Shown: positions 29,383 to 39,083 of the stretch, piece by piece
Layout: each line of letters begins with the position of its first letter
How positions within the stretch are numbered: the first letter of the stretch is position 1
Source: Marinobacterium halophilum
GTDB lineage: Bacteria; Pseudomonadota; Gammaproteobacteria; Pseudomonadales; Balneatricaceae
Direction of reading: 5' to 3'
Length of the DNA: 64,000 nt
Assembly: GCF_003014615.1 (NCBI RefSeq)
Contig: NZ_PYGI01000008.1
Location: forward strand, 1 to 64,000
Program-made: the position numbers and the translations under genes
Notes under the pieces: generated by a model
What the model was told of the DNA's origin: nothing
Databases searched by the model: none
The model's input: the letters and a program-made list of their open reading frames with translations, nothing else

Positions 29383-29634
29383 TTAACCTCCTGTTACCGG
29401 TGGAAAGAATGCCACCTCATCATCATCCGAGACCTTGCTCTGCAGACCGGCTACCTCCTGATTGCAGGCACAAATCAGATCCGGGGCCGTCAACACGCTC
29501 TTCCAGGGCTCCCCGCGCTGCTGCCCCAGCCAGTTGACCAGTTCGGCGACCGTAGTGACATCAGCGGGCAGTGCCAGCTGCTCTTCCTCACAGCCCAGCT
29601 GCTCACGGATACGGGCAAAATACACCAGCTTCAT
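29383..29634 (-). CDS. moaD: Molybdopterin synthase small subunit MoaD
   Basis: An 83-residue ubiquitin-like sulfur carrier that delivers sulfur to make molybdopterin. It ends in the required GlyGly (PPVTGG). The ATG overlaps the moaC stop by ATGA. The large subunit gene moaE, which usually follows, is missing and plsC follows instead. The pathway's first-step gene moaA is a remnant upstream, so this carrier may be without function here unless copies of moaA and moaE exist elsewhere. Confidence 0.93.
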   Translation of the reverse strand: MKLVYFARIREQLGCEEEQLALPADVTTVAELVNWLGQQRGEPWKSVLTAPDLICACNQEVAGLQSKVSDDDEVAFFPPVTGG

Positions 29635-30116
29635 GCGTTTTCCTCCCGGTGCCAATCGCCGCTTTTGCCACCGGTCTTTTCGATCAGCTCTATGCCACTG
29701 ATACGCATCCCCTTGTCGACCGCCTTGCACATGTCGTACAGGGTCAGGGCAGCAACACTGACTGCGGTCAGGGCTTCCATTTCGACACCGGTCTGACCAC
29801 TCAACCGGCAACGTGCCTCAATGCGCACACGGTTATGCTCCGGCTCGGGCTGGAGTTCGACCTTGACCGAACTGAGCATCAGCGGATGGCACAGCGGAAT
29901 CAGATCGGGAGTCTTCTTCGCCGCCTGAATGCCGGCGATGCGGGCGACCGCCAACACATCACCCTTGGGGTGCCCGCCGTCCAGGATCAACTGTAATGTA
30001 GCCGGCAACATCTCGACCCAACCACCAGCTCGGGCTTCACGCACGGTCACCGCCTTGTCACTGACATCAACCATGCGGGCGTGGCCGCTGGCATCGAGGT
30101 GGGTCAATTGGCTCAT
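29631..30116 (-). CDS. moaC: Cyclic pyranopterin monophosphate synthase MoaC
   Basis: It converts the MoaA product to cyclic pyranopterin monophosphate (161 residues). Signatures are [41 protein letters not shown] and [11 protein letters not shown]. It is joined by ATGA overlaps to the acyltransferase upstream and moaD downstream. The reading frame is intact although moaA, moaB and moeA nearby are deleted internally. Confidence 0.96.
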   Translation of the reverse strand: MSQLTHLDASGHARMVDVSDKAVTVREARAGGWVEMLPATLQLILDGGHPKGDVLAVARIAGIQAAKKTPDLIPLCHPLMLSSVKVELQPEPEHNRVRIEARCRLSGQTGVEMEALTAVSVAALTLYDMCKAVDKGMRISGIELIEKTGGKSGDWHREENA

Positions 30117-31234
30117 GCTTGCTCCTGTTCAGCCTTGCGCTGATTAATGACCGGGTTGGCATACATCTGCTGCAGGAACGGACGCGCCTCGGCATCTACC
30201 GATGCCAAACGCGTATCGAACATCTGCTGCTGCTCGGCACTGACGGGCTCACCGGCGGCCGCCAGATTGGTCGGATGCAGACGATAATTCAGGTGAATTT
30301 GACGGTCGATCTCGGCCGCCAGCAGCTCGGGCGTCTCAAACTCGCCCTGCAGCGGCGTCCCGAAGGCAACATGGACTGCGCCCTTGTTGCCGGTAATGCC
30401 GCGCACGATACTGCTGATATCTTCAAACTCGGACTTTTCATAGCCGCCGTGCAGCGCCAGCGCCGCCAACTCCTGCGCCTTGAGCGCATCGCAGGGGTCA
30501 AGTTCGTAGGAGATGGAGACCGGAACAATGTTGAGCCGCTCAACCATCTCCGACAGTGAACGCTGCTTGCGGTGCGACATGTAACACATTTTCAACAACG
30601 CCGGATCGGTGCGGTCGTTGCCGTCCTTGGCCCGTCCTTCCCGCTGGGCGATCCAGACTGAGTGACCGCCGCACACGCTGTGATCGATGTAGGCCGACAG
30701 CTGCGTCAGCGCGGTCATCATCTCCCGCCCCTTGGCTGAACGGTTAACAATGAAGCTTTTGTTCAGCCGCATCAAGTCGGAGACATAGGGTTTGCGCAGC
30801 AGGTTATCACCGATGGCGATACGTACGGTCGGCATGCCGGCCTGATAACGCATCCAGTTGACGAAGGCCGGGTCCATGGCGATATCACGGTGGTTGGAGA
30901 TGAACAGGTAGGCTTCGTTCGGGTCCAGCTGGTCCAGTCCGGAGCAGCTGAGCCGAGTGGTCGTACGCGCGATCATTTTCTGCATGTAGTTCGCTACCAA
31001 CAACTGGAAGCCCTGTACATCCTCGATATCACCCACCCGAGCTGCCACGGCGATACGCACCAGCGGACGCAACAGCCAGCCCAGCGGACCCGCCGCATTG
31101 GGGAACTGGTAACGGGTCAGGGCCGAGATGCAATCATCATCTCGAATCAGGCGCTGCAGCACCGCTTCAACTTCATTGTCCCGATAGGGACGGATCGACT
31201 GGAAAGGGTCTTGGGCCAGGCTCTGTGCATTCAT
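30113..31234 (-). CDS. Glycerophosphate-type acyltransferase (PlsC-like family)
   Basis: A 373-residue member of the PlsB/PlsC acyltransferase superfamily. The catalytic block is [12 protein letters not shown] (His115), a variant with the acidic residue one place later than in HX4D. Downstream are [29 protein letters not shown] (glycerol-phosphate-binding region) and [15 protein letters not shown]. No clear transmembrane helix is seen. The substrate is unknown; a lysophospholipid or glycerol-3-phosphate acceptor is likely from family. It lies between the moeA remnant and moaC and overlaps moaC by ATGA. Confidence 0.85.
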   Translation of the reverse strand: MNAQSLAQDPFQSIRPYRDNEVEAVLQRLIRDDDCISALTRYQFPNAAGPLGWLLRPLVRIAVAARVGDIEDVQGFQLLVANYMQKMIARTTTRLSCSGLDQLDPNEAYLFISNHRDIAMDPAFVNWMRYQAGMPTVRIAIGDNLLRKPYVSDLMRLNKSFIVNRSAKGREMMTALTQLSAYIDHSVCGGHSVWIAQREGRAKDGNDRTDPALLKMCYMSHRKQRSLSEMVERLNIVPVSISYELDPCDALKAQELAALALHGGYEKSEFEDISSIVRGITGNKGAVHVAFGTPLQGEFETPELLAAEIDRQIHLNYRLHPTNLAAAGEPVSAEQQQMFDTRLASVDAEARPFLQQMYANPVINQRKAEQEQA

Positions 31235-31308
31235 TCGCGGGTATCAGCCTCATCGCTGCTGAAAAAACACCCATTTTACCCTGTTGCCGCCCCCTTTTGC
31301 ATACTGCC

Positions 31309-31467
31309 TCATGCTGACAGCAGATTGAACGGCAGGAATTCCAGCCGTTGCCCCGGCTCAACACGACTGCCTGCCGGAATCAGCGCCAGCCACTCGGTTT
31401 CTGTCGGCACCGGCATCAGCGCCAGCAGTTGCTCCAACGCTGTTGCCACCGGTAATAGCGGCATCAT
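31309..31467 (-). pseudogene. moeA: moeA remnant: N- and C-terminal ends joined, middle deleted
   Basis: A 52-codon frame. The first 27 or so residues (MMPLLPVATALEQLLALMPV, then PTETEWLAL) look like a MoeA N-terminus, and the last 20 (AGSRVEPGQRLEFLPF) look like the C-terminal end of MoeA domain IV. About 350 residues that carry the active site are gone. Its ATG overlaps the moaB remnant's stop by ATGA, so the original operon join is kept. MoeA normally inserts molybdate into molybdopterin. The identification is by eye from short segments. Confidence 0.6.
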
Positions 31468-31598
31468 GCGTGCGCCTCTCGGGCGGCCTGCAGCAGGCGT
31501 TCAACCAACAGGTCGCCCGAACGGTCAGTGGCGGGGATACGGGTATCGTAGATGGTCAGGACCGCTATGCCCAGCGGTTGCAGTGTCTGTTCGTTCAC
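31464..31598 (-). pseudogene. moaB: moaB/mogA remnant: mostly N-terminal fragment
   Basis: A 44-codon frame starting with GTG after GAGG. PLGIAVLTIYDTRIPATDRSGDLLVERLL matches the N-terminal strand and loop of MoaB/MogA (IAVLTVSDTR....D.SG..L), though split over two lines of homology; it ends abruptly at AREAHA and stop. The molybdopterin-binding TGGTG core is missing. Full-length MoaB is about 170-180 residues. Confidence 0.6.
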
Positions 31599-31633
31599 CG
31601 GTTGTCCTCGGGGTCGTCGAATGGGTGTGGCCG

Positions 31634-31896
31634 TTAGCCGCCGGTCATATTCATGAAGCGCAGGATCTGCGGCGCTTCGTTCAAATCAAAATGATGGCGT
31701 TCGGGCTTGAGCTGCATGGCGTCAATGATCGCATCGCGTACCTGCCCTGCATCGCTGCCGGGCGCGCGCAACACCGCACGCAGATCCACCGCATGTTCAT
31801 TGCCCAGACAGAGCAACAGCGATCGGTCACGGATAGTCGCAGATAATGGACATGACGACCAAAACGGTCAATCAATGGGGTATCGGTTAGGCTCAT
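31634..31896 (-). pseudogene. moaA: moaA remnant: N- and C-terminal ends joined out of frame
   Basis: The start MSLTDTPLIDRFGRHVHYL and RLSVTDRC is the MoaA N-terminus up to the first Cys of the radical-SAM site. The end, in another frame from about 31816, reads LRAVLRAPGSDAG, KPERHHFDL and ILRFMNMTGG, the MoaA C-terminus with its terminal GlyGly. Roughly 230 residues between are deleted and the junction (about 31815-31820) shifts frame. MoaA makes the first Moco intermediate from GTP; this copy cannot. GCTG may be the short homology used in the deletion. Confidence 0.8.
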
Positions 31897-32014
31897 GATT
31901 CAAAAGACCGCATTCGCCGGTTATAGTTCGTGCATACGGATCGACTGCACGACGCAGTGTCTGGGTTCAGTATACGCACACGCCCTCAACCCCGGTTAAA
32001 GGATTAGACACACA

Positions 32015-32401
32015 TTGAATACCTACATGATCTTGAAACATAGCCACCTGATGATGGTTGCGCTCAGCATCACGCTGTTTCTGCTGCGCGCCTTCCTGCT
32101 GTACACCTGGCCACGCACGCTCAACAACCGCTGGCTGAAAGTTGTGCCTCATGTGATTGATACGCTGCTGTTGCTCAGTGCGATCGGTCTGATGCTGGTC
32201 ATCGCACAATACCCGCTGACCCACCATTGGCTGACCGCCAAGGTACTGGGTCTGGTCGCCTATATCGGTTTCGGGACAATGGCACTGAAACGCGCCAGAA
32301 CACTGCAGGGACGAAGCCTGGCCCTGATCGCGGCACTGCTGAGTGTCGGCTATGTCCTCGGCGTGGCCGTGACTCGCTCACCGACCCTCGGCGTGTTCTG
32401 A
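32015..32401 (+). CDS. SirB2-family integral membrane protein
   Basis: A 128-residue protein with four hydrophobic segments (about 9-28, 44-65, 73-92, 102-120) and the SirB2 pattern LKHSHLMMVALSITLFLLR, PHVIDTLLLLSAIGL, WLTAKVLGLVAYI. SirB2 (named for Salmonella invasion gene regulation) has no established biochemical role. The frame opens at TTG 32015; ATG 32027 is an equally likely start because neither has a good ribosome binding site. It is divergent from the moaA remnant. Confidence 0.8.
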   Translation: MNTYMILKHSHLMMVALSITLFLLRAFLLYTWPRTLNNRWLKVVPHVIDTLLLLSAIGLMLVIAQYPLTHHWLTAKVLGLVAYIGFGTMALKRARTLQGRSLALIAALLSVGYVLGVAVTRSPTLGVF

Positions 32402-32425
32402 TTACAGGATGAAACTATGGCGAAC

Positions 32426-33337
32426 CTAGTGTTCGCCATAGAATTCACGGATGGTGCGCTGCAACTCGCTACGCCAGGGACGTTGACGAATCCCGAAGGT
32501 GTCCAGCAACTTGCGGCACTTGAGTACCGACGATGCCGGTCGCTGCGCCAGTATCGAAAGGTTGGCCGAGGCAACTGCATTGAGCTGTTCGACCTTCAAC
32601 GCTTCATACTGCCGGGCCGCCGCAATCAGCGCCTCACTGAAGCCATAGCGCGTAGTGATTTCAGCACCGCAGTAATGATATGTGCCCCACACGTCAATGC
32701 CGCAGGTCAGCTGCCGCAGAATCGCCAGCACGACACGGGCCACATCATCGGCGGATGTCGGGCAGCCACGGCGATCATCCGCCGCATCAATCAGGGCTTC
32801 ATGCCGCGCCTGCTCCAGGGTCCGCAGCAGGTAGTTTTCCCCCCGCGTACTGAAAATCCAACTGACCCGCAGAATAAGATGCTGCGGCTGAATGGCCCGA
32901 ATCACCTCTTCACCCTGCCACTTGCTGCTGCCGAAAACACCCAGCGGCGACGCCTCATCTTCCTCACTGTACCCACTGGCATAATGCCCATCGAACACAT
33001 AATCCGATGACAGGTGCAGCAACGGAATACTGAGCCCGGCGCACGCCTTTGCCAGCTGCTCTGCGCCATCACGATTGATGGCATAAGCCTGTTCCTGCTG
33101 TCGCTCGGCGGCATCGACACGGTTATAGGCGGCACAGTTGACGACATAGTCCGGCAGATGTTTCTGCAGTTGCTGCTGCACGACTGCCGCATCGGTAATG
33201 TCGGCCTGACGTCGGCTCAGAGCGACCGGCTCGATGCCGGGAGCCTGATCCAACAGTTCCGACAGCGCATGTCCGACCTGACCGGCTGCTCCGAAAATAA
33301 GAACCTTGGCTGAAGTTGTATAGGCGCTTGCTGCCAT
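32426..33337 (-). CDS. RmlD-like sugar-nucleotide reductase (SDR family)
   Basis: A 303-residue extended short-chain dehydrogenase resembling dTDP-4-dehydrorhamnose reductase. The NAD(P)-binding GAAGQVG is near the start, followed by VNCAAYNRVDAAE and HLSSDYVFDG. Where RmlD has the catalytic VYGxxK, this protein has VFGSSKWQGE: the Tyr is Phe while the Lys is kept. The start MAASAYTTS is chosen by position of the Rossmann strand; the frame stays open 47 codons further. No other rhamnose genes are nearby, so the true substrate or any activity is uncertain. Confidence 0.75.
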   Translation of the reverse strand: MAASAYTTSAKVLIFGAAGQVGHALSELLDQAPGIEPVALSRRQADITDAAVVQQQLQKHLPDYVVNCAAYNRVDAAERQQEQAYAINRDGAEQLAKACAGLSIPLLHLSSDYVFDGHYASGYSEEDEASPLGVFGSSKWQGEEVIRAIQPQHLILRVSWIFSTRGENYLLRTLEQARHEALIDAADDRRGCPTSADDVARVVLAILRQLTCGIDVWGTYHYCGAEITTRYGFSEALIAAARQYEALKVEQLNAVASANLSILAQRPASSVLKCRKLLDTFGIRQRPWRSELQRTIREFYGEH

Positions 33338-33541
33338 ACCTGGATTGTTGACCTGTCCGACTGAGTAAAGGAAATATTCATGTTGCGGTAACTTCGAGCA
33401 TACCCCAAACCGGACAGGCACACACCCGTCAACGCTGAAAAAAATGCCGCTGGTAAACGACGATAATTCAGTATGCAAATGACGCCTGAACGCGGCGAGG
33501 AGTCAGAAGAGTAGCCGGAGCAAGGCGCGGCAAAGCGATAT

Positions 33542-33568
33542 AAAAAAGGCCACGTAATACGTGGCCTT
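33542..33568 (-). terminator. Terminator after ssb
   Basis: On the minus strand AAGGCCACGT, a 3-nt loop and ACGTGGCCTT are followed by TTTT, 35 nt beyond the ssb stop. Confidence 0.88.
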
Positions 33569-33603
33569 GGATACTGTTCAACGTTAACCGCCCGGGAAAT
33601 GGC

Positions 33604-34155
33604 TCAGAACGGGATATCGTCGTCGAAGTCGTCAAAGCCCGCGGCCGGCTGCTGCGGTGCCTGCTGTGGTGCCTGCTGCTGGGATTGCTGCGGCTGCTGC
33701 GGCTTGCGCTGGGGAGCAGACTGCTGCTGCGGCTGTCCATACCCCATCGGATCATTGTTCTGCTGTGCATAACCACCGCCCTGCTGCTGCGGCTGGTAAC
33801 CACTGTTGTCATTGCCACCACGGCCATCCAGCATCTGCATTTCGCTGGCAACGATTTCAGTCGTGTAACGATCCTGACCATCCTGACCCTGCCACTTGCG
33901 TGTGCGCAGAGAACCTTCCAGGTAGACTTTGGAGCCTTTACGCAGGTATTCACCGGCGATTTCAGCCAAACGGTTGAAAAACACCACCCGGTGCCATTCG
34001 GTACGCTCCTGCATCTGACCCGTCTGCTTGTCCTTCCAGCTCTCGCTGGTTGCCAGGGTGACATTGGTCACGGCGTTGCCGTTGGGCATATAACGCACTT
34101 CCGGGTCACCGCCCAGGTTGCCGATGAGAATTACCTTGTTGATACCACGCGCCAT
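33604..34155 (-). CDS. ssb: Single-stranded DNA-binding protein
   Basis: A tetrameric ssDNA-binding protein (183 residues) for replication and repair. The OB fold is residues 1-110 ([39 protein letters not shown]), then a linker very rich in Gln, Pro and Gly, then the acidic tip DDFDDDIPF that recruits repair proteins. GGGAGAAAACTAG precedes the ATG. It is divergent from uvrA, the classic arrangement. I found no convincing LexA box in the shared gap. Confidence 0.97.
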   Translation of the reverse strand: MARGINKVILIGNLGGDPEVRYMPNGNAVTNVTLATSESWKDKQTGQMQERTEWHRVVFFNRLAEIAGEYLRKGSKVYLEGSLRTRKWQGQDGQDRYTTEIVASEMQMLDGRGGNDNSGYQPQQQGGGYAQQNNDPMGYGQPQQQSAPQRKPQQPQQSQQQAPQQAPQQPAAGFDDFDDDIPF

Positions 34156-34287
34156 CTAGTTTTCTCCCGTTATTCGGTTATCTCATACAGCAGCATCCTG
34201 CCGCCTGATTTCGTGATTGAGAATAGCACACCGCCGCTTCACTGAGTATAAGACCGAGGCTCTCGGAGGCCGGTTCCACAACGGCGG

Positions 34288-34316
34288 TTTAGCCGCCGGA
34301 AGCAAACCTCTATAAT
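34288..34316 (+). promoter_or_regulatory. Sigma-70 promoter of uvrA
   Basis: TTTAGC (34288-34293), 17 nt, TATAAT (34311-34316). A dyad, CGGCGG-TTTAG-CCGCCG (34282-34298), sits on the -35. The A-start would give a leader of about 25 nt. Confidence 0.55.
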
Positions 34317-34347
34317 GTTTCTTTTTGCCAGTTACAGCGGAGCAGTA

Positions 34348-37179
34348 ATGGACAAAATTCTGGTCAGAGGCGCTCGCACCCACAACCTGAAAAATGTTGA
34401 CCTCGACATCCCGCGTGACCGACTGATCGTGATCACCGGCCTTTCGGGTTCAGGCAAGTCTTCCCTGGCGTTTGATACGCTCTACGCCGAAGGCCAGCGA
34501 CGCTATGTCGAATCACTGTCGACCTACGCACGCCAGTTCCTGTCGATGATGGAAAAACCGGACGTGGACCACATCGAAGGGCTGTCACCGGCCATTTCGA
34601 TCGAACAGAAATCAACCTCGCACAATCCCCGCTCCACCGTCGGCACCATCACCGAGATCTATGACTATCTGCGCCTGCTGTTTGCCCGTGCCGGTGAACC
34701 TCGCTGCCCCGAACATGACCTGCCACTGGCCGCCCAGACCGTCAGCCAGATGGTGGATCAGGTACTGGCGCTGCCGGAAGGCTCCAAAATGATGCTGCTG
34801 GCCCCCATGGTTCAGGGCCGTAAAGGCGAACATCTGCACCTGCTGAGCCAGCTGCGCAGCCAGGGTTTTGTACGCGCACGCATCGATGGTCTGGTCGTCG
34901 ACCTCGACGATGCTCCCGCATTGGACAAGAACCGCAAGCATGACATTGAAGTGGTGGTTGACCGGATCAAGGTCCGCGACGACCTGCAGACCCGCCTGGC
35001 CGAATCTTTCGAGACTGCGCTGGAGCTGGCCGACGGCATTGCCAAGGCCGTACCCATGGAAGATGGTCTGGAAGAGATGGTGTTTTCCGCCCGTTTCGCC
35101 TGTCCAACCTGTGGCCACAGCATTCAGGAACTGGAGCCGCGCCTGTTCTCGTTCAACAATCCGCACGGTGCCTGCCCCTCCTGTGACGGTCTTGGCGTGC
35201 GCCAGTACTTTGACCCCCGCAAGCTGATCCAGGATCCGACCCTGACGCTGGCTCAGGGCGCCATCCGCGGCTGGGACAAACGCAGCCTTTACTATTTCCA
35301 GCAGCTGCAGGCAGTAGCCGAGCATTACGGTTTCACGCTGGATACACCGTTCGAGGCACTGTCCGAGACACAGCGCAACCTGGTGCTCAACGGCAGTGGC
35401 GCTGATGATGTTGCCTTCTACTACCGTAACGACCGCGGTGAGCGGGTGAAGAAGCTGCACCCCTTCGAAGGCGTGCTCAACAATCTGGAACGGCGCTACC
35501 GCGAGACCGAGTCCGAAAGTGTACGCGAGGATCTGGCCAAGTATCTCAACATGCAGCCCTGCCCTTCCTGCCATGGCAGCCGGCTGCGCCGGGAAGCCCG
35601 CCACGTCTATATTGACGAACACACCCTGCCTGAAATTGTGTGCCTGCCGATCGGTCAGGCCCAAACCTATTTCGGCCAGCTGAGCCTCAGCGGCAAACAG
35701 GGGGAAATTGCCGACAAGATTCTCAAGGAGATCCGCGACCGCCTGACTTTTCTCGTGAATGTGGGCCTGGATTACCTGTCACTCGATCGCAGCGCCGAAA
35801 CCCTGTCCGGCGGCGAAGCCCAGCGCATCCGCCTTGCCAGCCAGATCGGGGCCGGTCTGGTCGGGGTCATGTATGTACTGGACGAGCCATCCATCGGGCT
35901 ACACCAGCGCGACAACGAACGACTGTTGCAGACCCTGCAACACCTGCGTGATCTCGGCAACACCGTGATCGTCGTTGAACATGATGAAGACGCCATCCGC
36001 ATGGCCGACTACCTGATCGATATCGGCCCCGGTGCCGGGGTACATGGCGGCGAAGTGATCGCGGCCGGTACTCCCGAAACCATCATGTCCACCCCGGAAT
36101 CGATTACCGGCCAGTATCTCAGCGGTAAGCGCTGCATCGCGATTCCCGCCGAACGCAAACCCGTCGACCCGGCCGCCATGCTCCGGCTTGTCGGTGCCCG
36201 CGGCAACAACCTGCAGAATGTCGACCTGGAAATTCCGGTAGGCCTGCTGACCTGCGTGACCGGCGTTTCCGGCTCGGGCAAGTCAACCTTGATCAACAAC
36301 ACCCTGTACCCAGTGGCCGCAACCGAGCTGAACCATGCCACCACACTGGATGCCGCGCCCCATGACCGCATTGAAGGGCTGGATCTGTTCGACAAGGTGA
36401 TCGATATCGATCAGAGCCCCATCGGCCGTACGCCACGTTCCAACCCGGCCACCTATACCGGCATTTTCACCCCGATCCGCGAGCTTTTTGCCGGCACCCA
36501 GGAAGCCCGCTCCCGCGGGTACAAACCGGGACGGTTCAGTTTCAACGTAAAAGGTGGACGTTGTGAAGCCTGTCAGGGTGACGGCGTCATCAAGGTAGAG
36601 ATGCACTTTCTGCCGGACATCTATGTCCCCTGTGATATCTGTAAAGGCAAACGCTACAATCGCGAAACGCTGGACGTTACCTACAAGGGCAGAAGCATTG
36701 ATGAAGTGCTGGCCATGACCGTGGAAGATGCGCGCGTATTCTTTGACGTCATTCCGGCACTGGCCCGACGCCTGCAAACACTGATTGATGTGGGACTGAG
36801 TTATATCCGCCTGGGCCAGGCGGCCACGACATTATCCGGTGGTGAAGCCCAGCGCGTTAAGCTGGCCCGCGAGCTGAGCAAGCGCGATACCGGCAAGACC
36901 CTGTATATCCTCGACGAGCCGACCACAGGCCTGCACTTCTATGATATCCAGCAACTGCTCACGGTGCTCGACCGACTGCGTGACCATGGTAATACTATCG
37001 TCGTCATCGAACATAACCTGGATGTGATCAAGACCGCCGATTGGCTGGTAGACCTTGGACCCGAAGGCGGCAGCGGTGGTGGCCAGATCATCGCCACCGG
37101 CACACCGGAACAGGTTGCCGAAGTCGAAGGCTCACATACCGGGCGCTTCCTCAAAGCCATGTTGAATACGGTCCGCTAA
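34348..37179 (+). CDS. uvrA: Excinuclease ABC subunit A
   Basis: The DNA-damage sensor of nucleotide excision repair, an ABC ATPase working with UvrB. At 943 residues it has Walker [10 protein letters not shown] near residue 31, a zinc module CPTCG...CPSCDG (about 250-285), [12 protein letters not shown], the second Walker [10 protein letters not shown], a second zinc module CEACQG...CDICKG (about 735-765) and [13 protein letters not shown] 34348 ([14 protein letters not shown]) follows GGAG; the frame opens 11 codons earlier inside the promoter, so that start is rejected. Confidence 0.98.
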   Translation: MDKILVRGARTHNLKNVDLDIPRDRLIVITGLSGSGKSSLAFDTLYAEGQRRYVESLSTYARQFLSMMEKPDVDHIEGLSPAISIEQKSTSHNPRSTVGTITEIYDYLRLLFARAGEPRCPEHDLPLAAQTVSQMVDQVLALPEGSKMMLLAPMVQGRKGEHLHLLSQLRSQGFVRARIDGLVVDLDDAPALDKNRKHDIEVVVDRIKVRDDLQTRLAESFETALELADGIAKAVPMEDGLEEMVFSARFACPTCGHSIQELEPRLFSFNNPHGACPSCDGLGVRQYFDPRKLIQDPTLTLAQGAIRGWDKRSLYYFQQLQAVAEHYGFTLDTPFEALSETQRNLVLNGSGADDVAFYYRNDRGERVKKLHPFEGVLNNLERRYRETESESVREDLAKYLNMQPCPSCHGSRLRREARHVYIDEHTLPEIVCLPIGQAQTYFGQLSLSGKQGEIADKILKEIRDRLTFLVNVGLDYLSLDRSAETLSGGEAQRIRLASQIGAGLVGVMYVLDEPSIGLHQRDNERLLQTLQHLRDLGNTVIVVEHDEDAIRMADYLIDIGPGAGVHGGEVIAAGTPETIMSTPESITGQYLSGKRCIAIPAERKPVDPAAMLRLVGARGNNLQNVDLEIPVGLLTCVTGVSGSGKSTLINNTLYPVAATELNHATTLDAAPHDRIEGLDLFDKVIDIDQSPIGRTPRSNPATYTGIFTPIRELFAGTQEARSRGYKPGRFSFNVKGGRCEACQGDGVIKVEMHFLPDIYVPCDICKGKRYNRETLDVTYKGRSIDEVLAMTVEDARVFFDVIPALARRLQTLIDVGLSYIRLGQAATTLSGGEAQRVKLARELSKRDTGKTLYILDEPTTGLHFYDIQQLLTVLDRLRDHGNTIVVIEHNLDVIKTADWLVDLGPEGGSGGGQIIATGTPEQVAEVEGSHTGRFLKAMLNTVR

Positions 37180-37235
37180 CGCACCCCGCGGCCACGATGT
37201 CAGGTCCAGGAGAGGCTGACGTCGCGGCTGTGGCT

Positions 37236-38846
37236 TCAACCTTTCTGCAACACCAGATCCGCCAGTTTCTCACCAATCATCACGCAGGCCGCATGAGTGT
37301 TACCGGAAACGATGCGCGGCATGATCGAGGCATCCGCAACTCTCAACCCGTCCACCCCAATAACGCGCAGTCGAGGATCCACTACCGCCTCGGCATCAAT
37401 CCCCATGCGACAGGTACCCACCGGGTGATGCACCGACTCAAGTGTATCCTGAATCCCCTGTTGCAGATGTTCATCCGTGTGCAGACCGGCCAGGGGTGGC
37501 ATTTCACCCCCGATCAATCCATCCAGTGCTGGCCGGGTAAATATATCCCGCAACCTGCGCACCGCCTTCACCTGGTTATCCCGATCACGGGAGTCTGACA
37601 GATAATTGAAGTGGATAGCCGGTGCCTGCGCATGCTGGCTACTGGTGATGTGAGTACTGCCACGGCTGTGCGGCTGCAACAGACACACGCTGGCACACAC
37701 ACCCGGCGCGGGTGAGAGCTTGCCACGACTATTGGCGCTGGAAGCGGCTGCAGCAAAATGCACTTGTACATCAGGACGTACCGAAGCATCGTCCAGACGC
37801 AAGAAAACACCAACCTGCGCCGCCGGATTGGCGAATATGCCACGTCGTAAAAACAGATACTGCAATACCGTTAAGGGCAAGCGTCTGGGTTGAAGATGGT
37901 CGTAATAGGTTGCCCCGCTCCCGCCCACATAGAACAGATAACTGTTGCAATGGTCCTGCAGATGCTCGCCGACCGACGGACGATCGGCTACAACAGGAAT
38001 TCCAAGCTTCTGTAACCGTCCAGCATCACCGATACCTGACAGCTCCAACAACTTGGGTGAATTGTAGGCTCCACTGCAGAGAATGATCTCCCGCCTGGCC
38101 TGAATACACTCAACCTTCTGATGCTTGCCGCTGGCAAAGCCCTCCACCGCGACCGCACGTTTGCCATCGAAACATAGCCGGGAAACCTCAAAGCGTGTCA
38201 ACACTGTCAGATTATGCGGTTTCACACCCCGACGGAGAAAGGCGCGTGCGCTGCTATGGCGGACGCCTTGAGCAATGGTTGCATCAAAATAGCCGACCCC
38301 TTCCTGGTGGGCGCCATTAAAATCATCGTTGGCGGGAATACCGGCATCCACCGCCGCATCGATAAAGGCATCGCCGACTGCAAAACGTTGTAACCGACGA
38401 CTGACTTCCAGCGGCCCGCCAGTTCCGTGATACTTGTCAGCGCCCTTCCAATAGTTTTCCGAACGCTTAAACAGCGGCAACAGCTCATCAAATGACCATC
38501 CAGAATTACCCGCTGCAGCCCATGCATCATAATCCTCGCGCTGGCCACGGATATACACCATACCGTTGATCGAGCTGCAGCCACCTAACAAACGACCACG
38601 CGGTACCGGGATGCGACGCCCGCCCAGCGCGGGTTCCGGCTGCGAGCGGTAATTCCAGTTGGCTTTGCCTTCACCCACCATTGCGGCAAAGCCGATCGGT
38701 ATTTTCACCAGCGGCGAATGATCACCACCCCCTGCCTCGATCAACAGCACCTGAGCATCGCTCTCAACCGCCAGACGATAGGCTGCAGCACAGCCAGCCG
38801 ATCCTGCACCAACCACTATGTAGTCATAACTGTTTCGGTTATGCAT
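37236..38846 (-). CDS. GMC-family FAD oxidoreductase (choline dehydrogenase-like)
   Basis: A 536-residue glucose-methanol-choline oxidoreductase that would oxidise an alcohol. GAGSAG (13-18) binds FAD; PRGRLLGGCSSINGMVYIRG is the GMC signature 1 and SGAYNSPKLLELSGIG is signature 2. The active-site region is HHPVGTCRMG (His473/474) with Asn516-His518 (GNTHA). It resembles BetA and alkane-type alcohol dehydrogenases (AlkJ); the substrate is not determined. It stands alone and converges on uvrA, in a place where P. aeruginosa has bfrA-katA. No betaine genes are nearby. Confidence 0.9.
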   Translation of the reverse strand: MHNRNSYDYIVVGAGSAGCAAAYRLAVESDAQVLLIEAGGGDHSPLVKIPIGFAAMVGEGKANWNYRSQPEPALGGRRIPVPRGRLLGGCSSINGMVYIRGQREDYDAWAAAGNSGWSFDELLPLFKRSENYWKGADKYHGTGGPLEVSRRLQRFAVGDAFIDAAVDAGIPANDDFNGAHQEGVGYFDATIAQGVRHSSARAFLRRGVKPHNLTVLTRFEVSRLCFDGKRAVAVEGFASGKHQKVECIQARREIILCSGAYNSPKLLELSGIGDAGRLQKLGIPVVADRPSVGEHLQDHCNSYLFYVGGSGATYYDHLQPRRLPLTVLQYLFLRRGIFANPAAQVGVFLRLDDASVRPDVQVHFAAAASSANSRGKLSPAPGVCASVCLLQPHSRGSTHITSSQHAQAPAIHFNYLSDSRDRDNQVKAVRRLRDIFTRPALDGLIGGEMPPLAGLHTDEHLQQGIQDTLESVHHPVGTCRMGIDAEAVVDPRLRVIGVDGLRVADASIMPRIVSGNTHAACVMIGEKLADLVLQKG

Positions 38847-39083
38847 CTCTCACCTCAAACAGAATCCTTCAAACAAGGGGCTTCCCTGAGACAGCACATG
38901 CGCTGTTTCTACAAATATCGGCCAGGTACAGGAGCATTCGCAACCTTCGTATAGCCTAGAAAAGGTGAAGAAAACGAGATCGGATGGGGAAGATCAGAAA
39001 GGGTAAAAAAGATGAGCAGCTGCGGAACGTGGTTCCGCCAATGATAAATGGCCAAACCATCATAGGCACTGACTGACGGGCAC

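Noticed and set aside
34156-34347. LexA/SOS box between ssb and uvrA
   Set aside because: No CTG-N10-CAG element could be found in the gap.
38847-39083. Possible small gene between the GMC oxidoreductase and rplQ
   Set aside because: Open frames there lack similarity and binding sites; only the rplQ terminator is clear.
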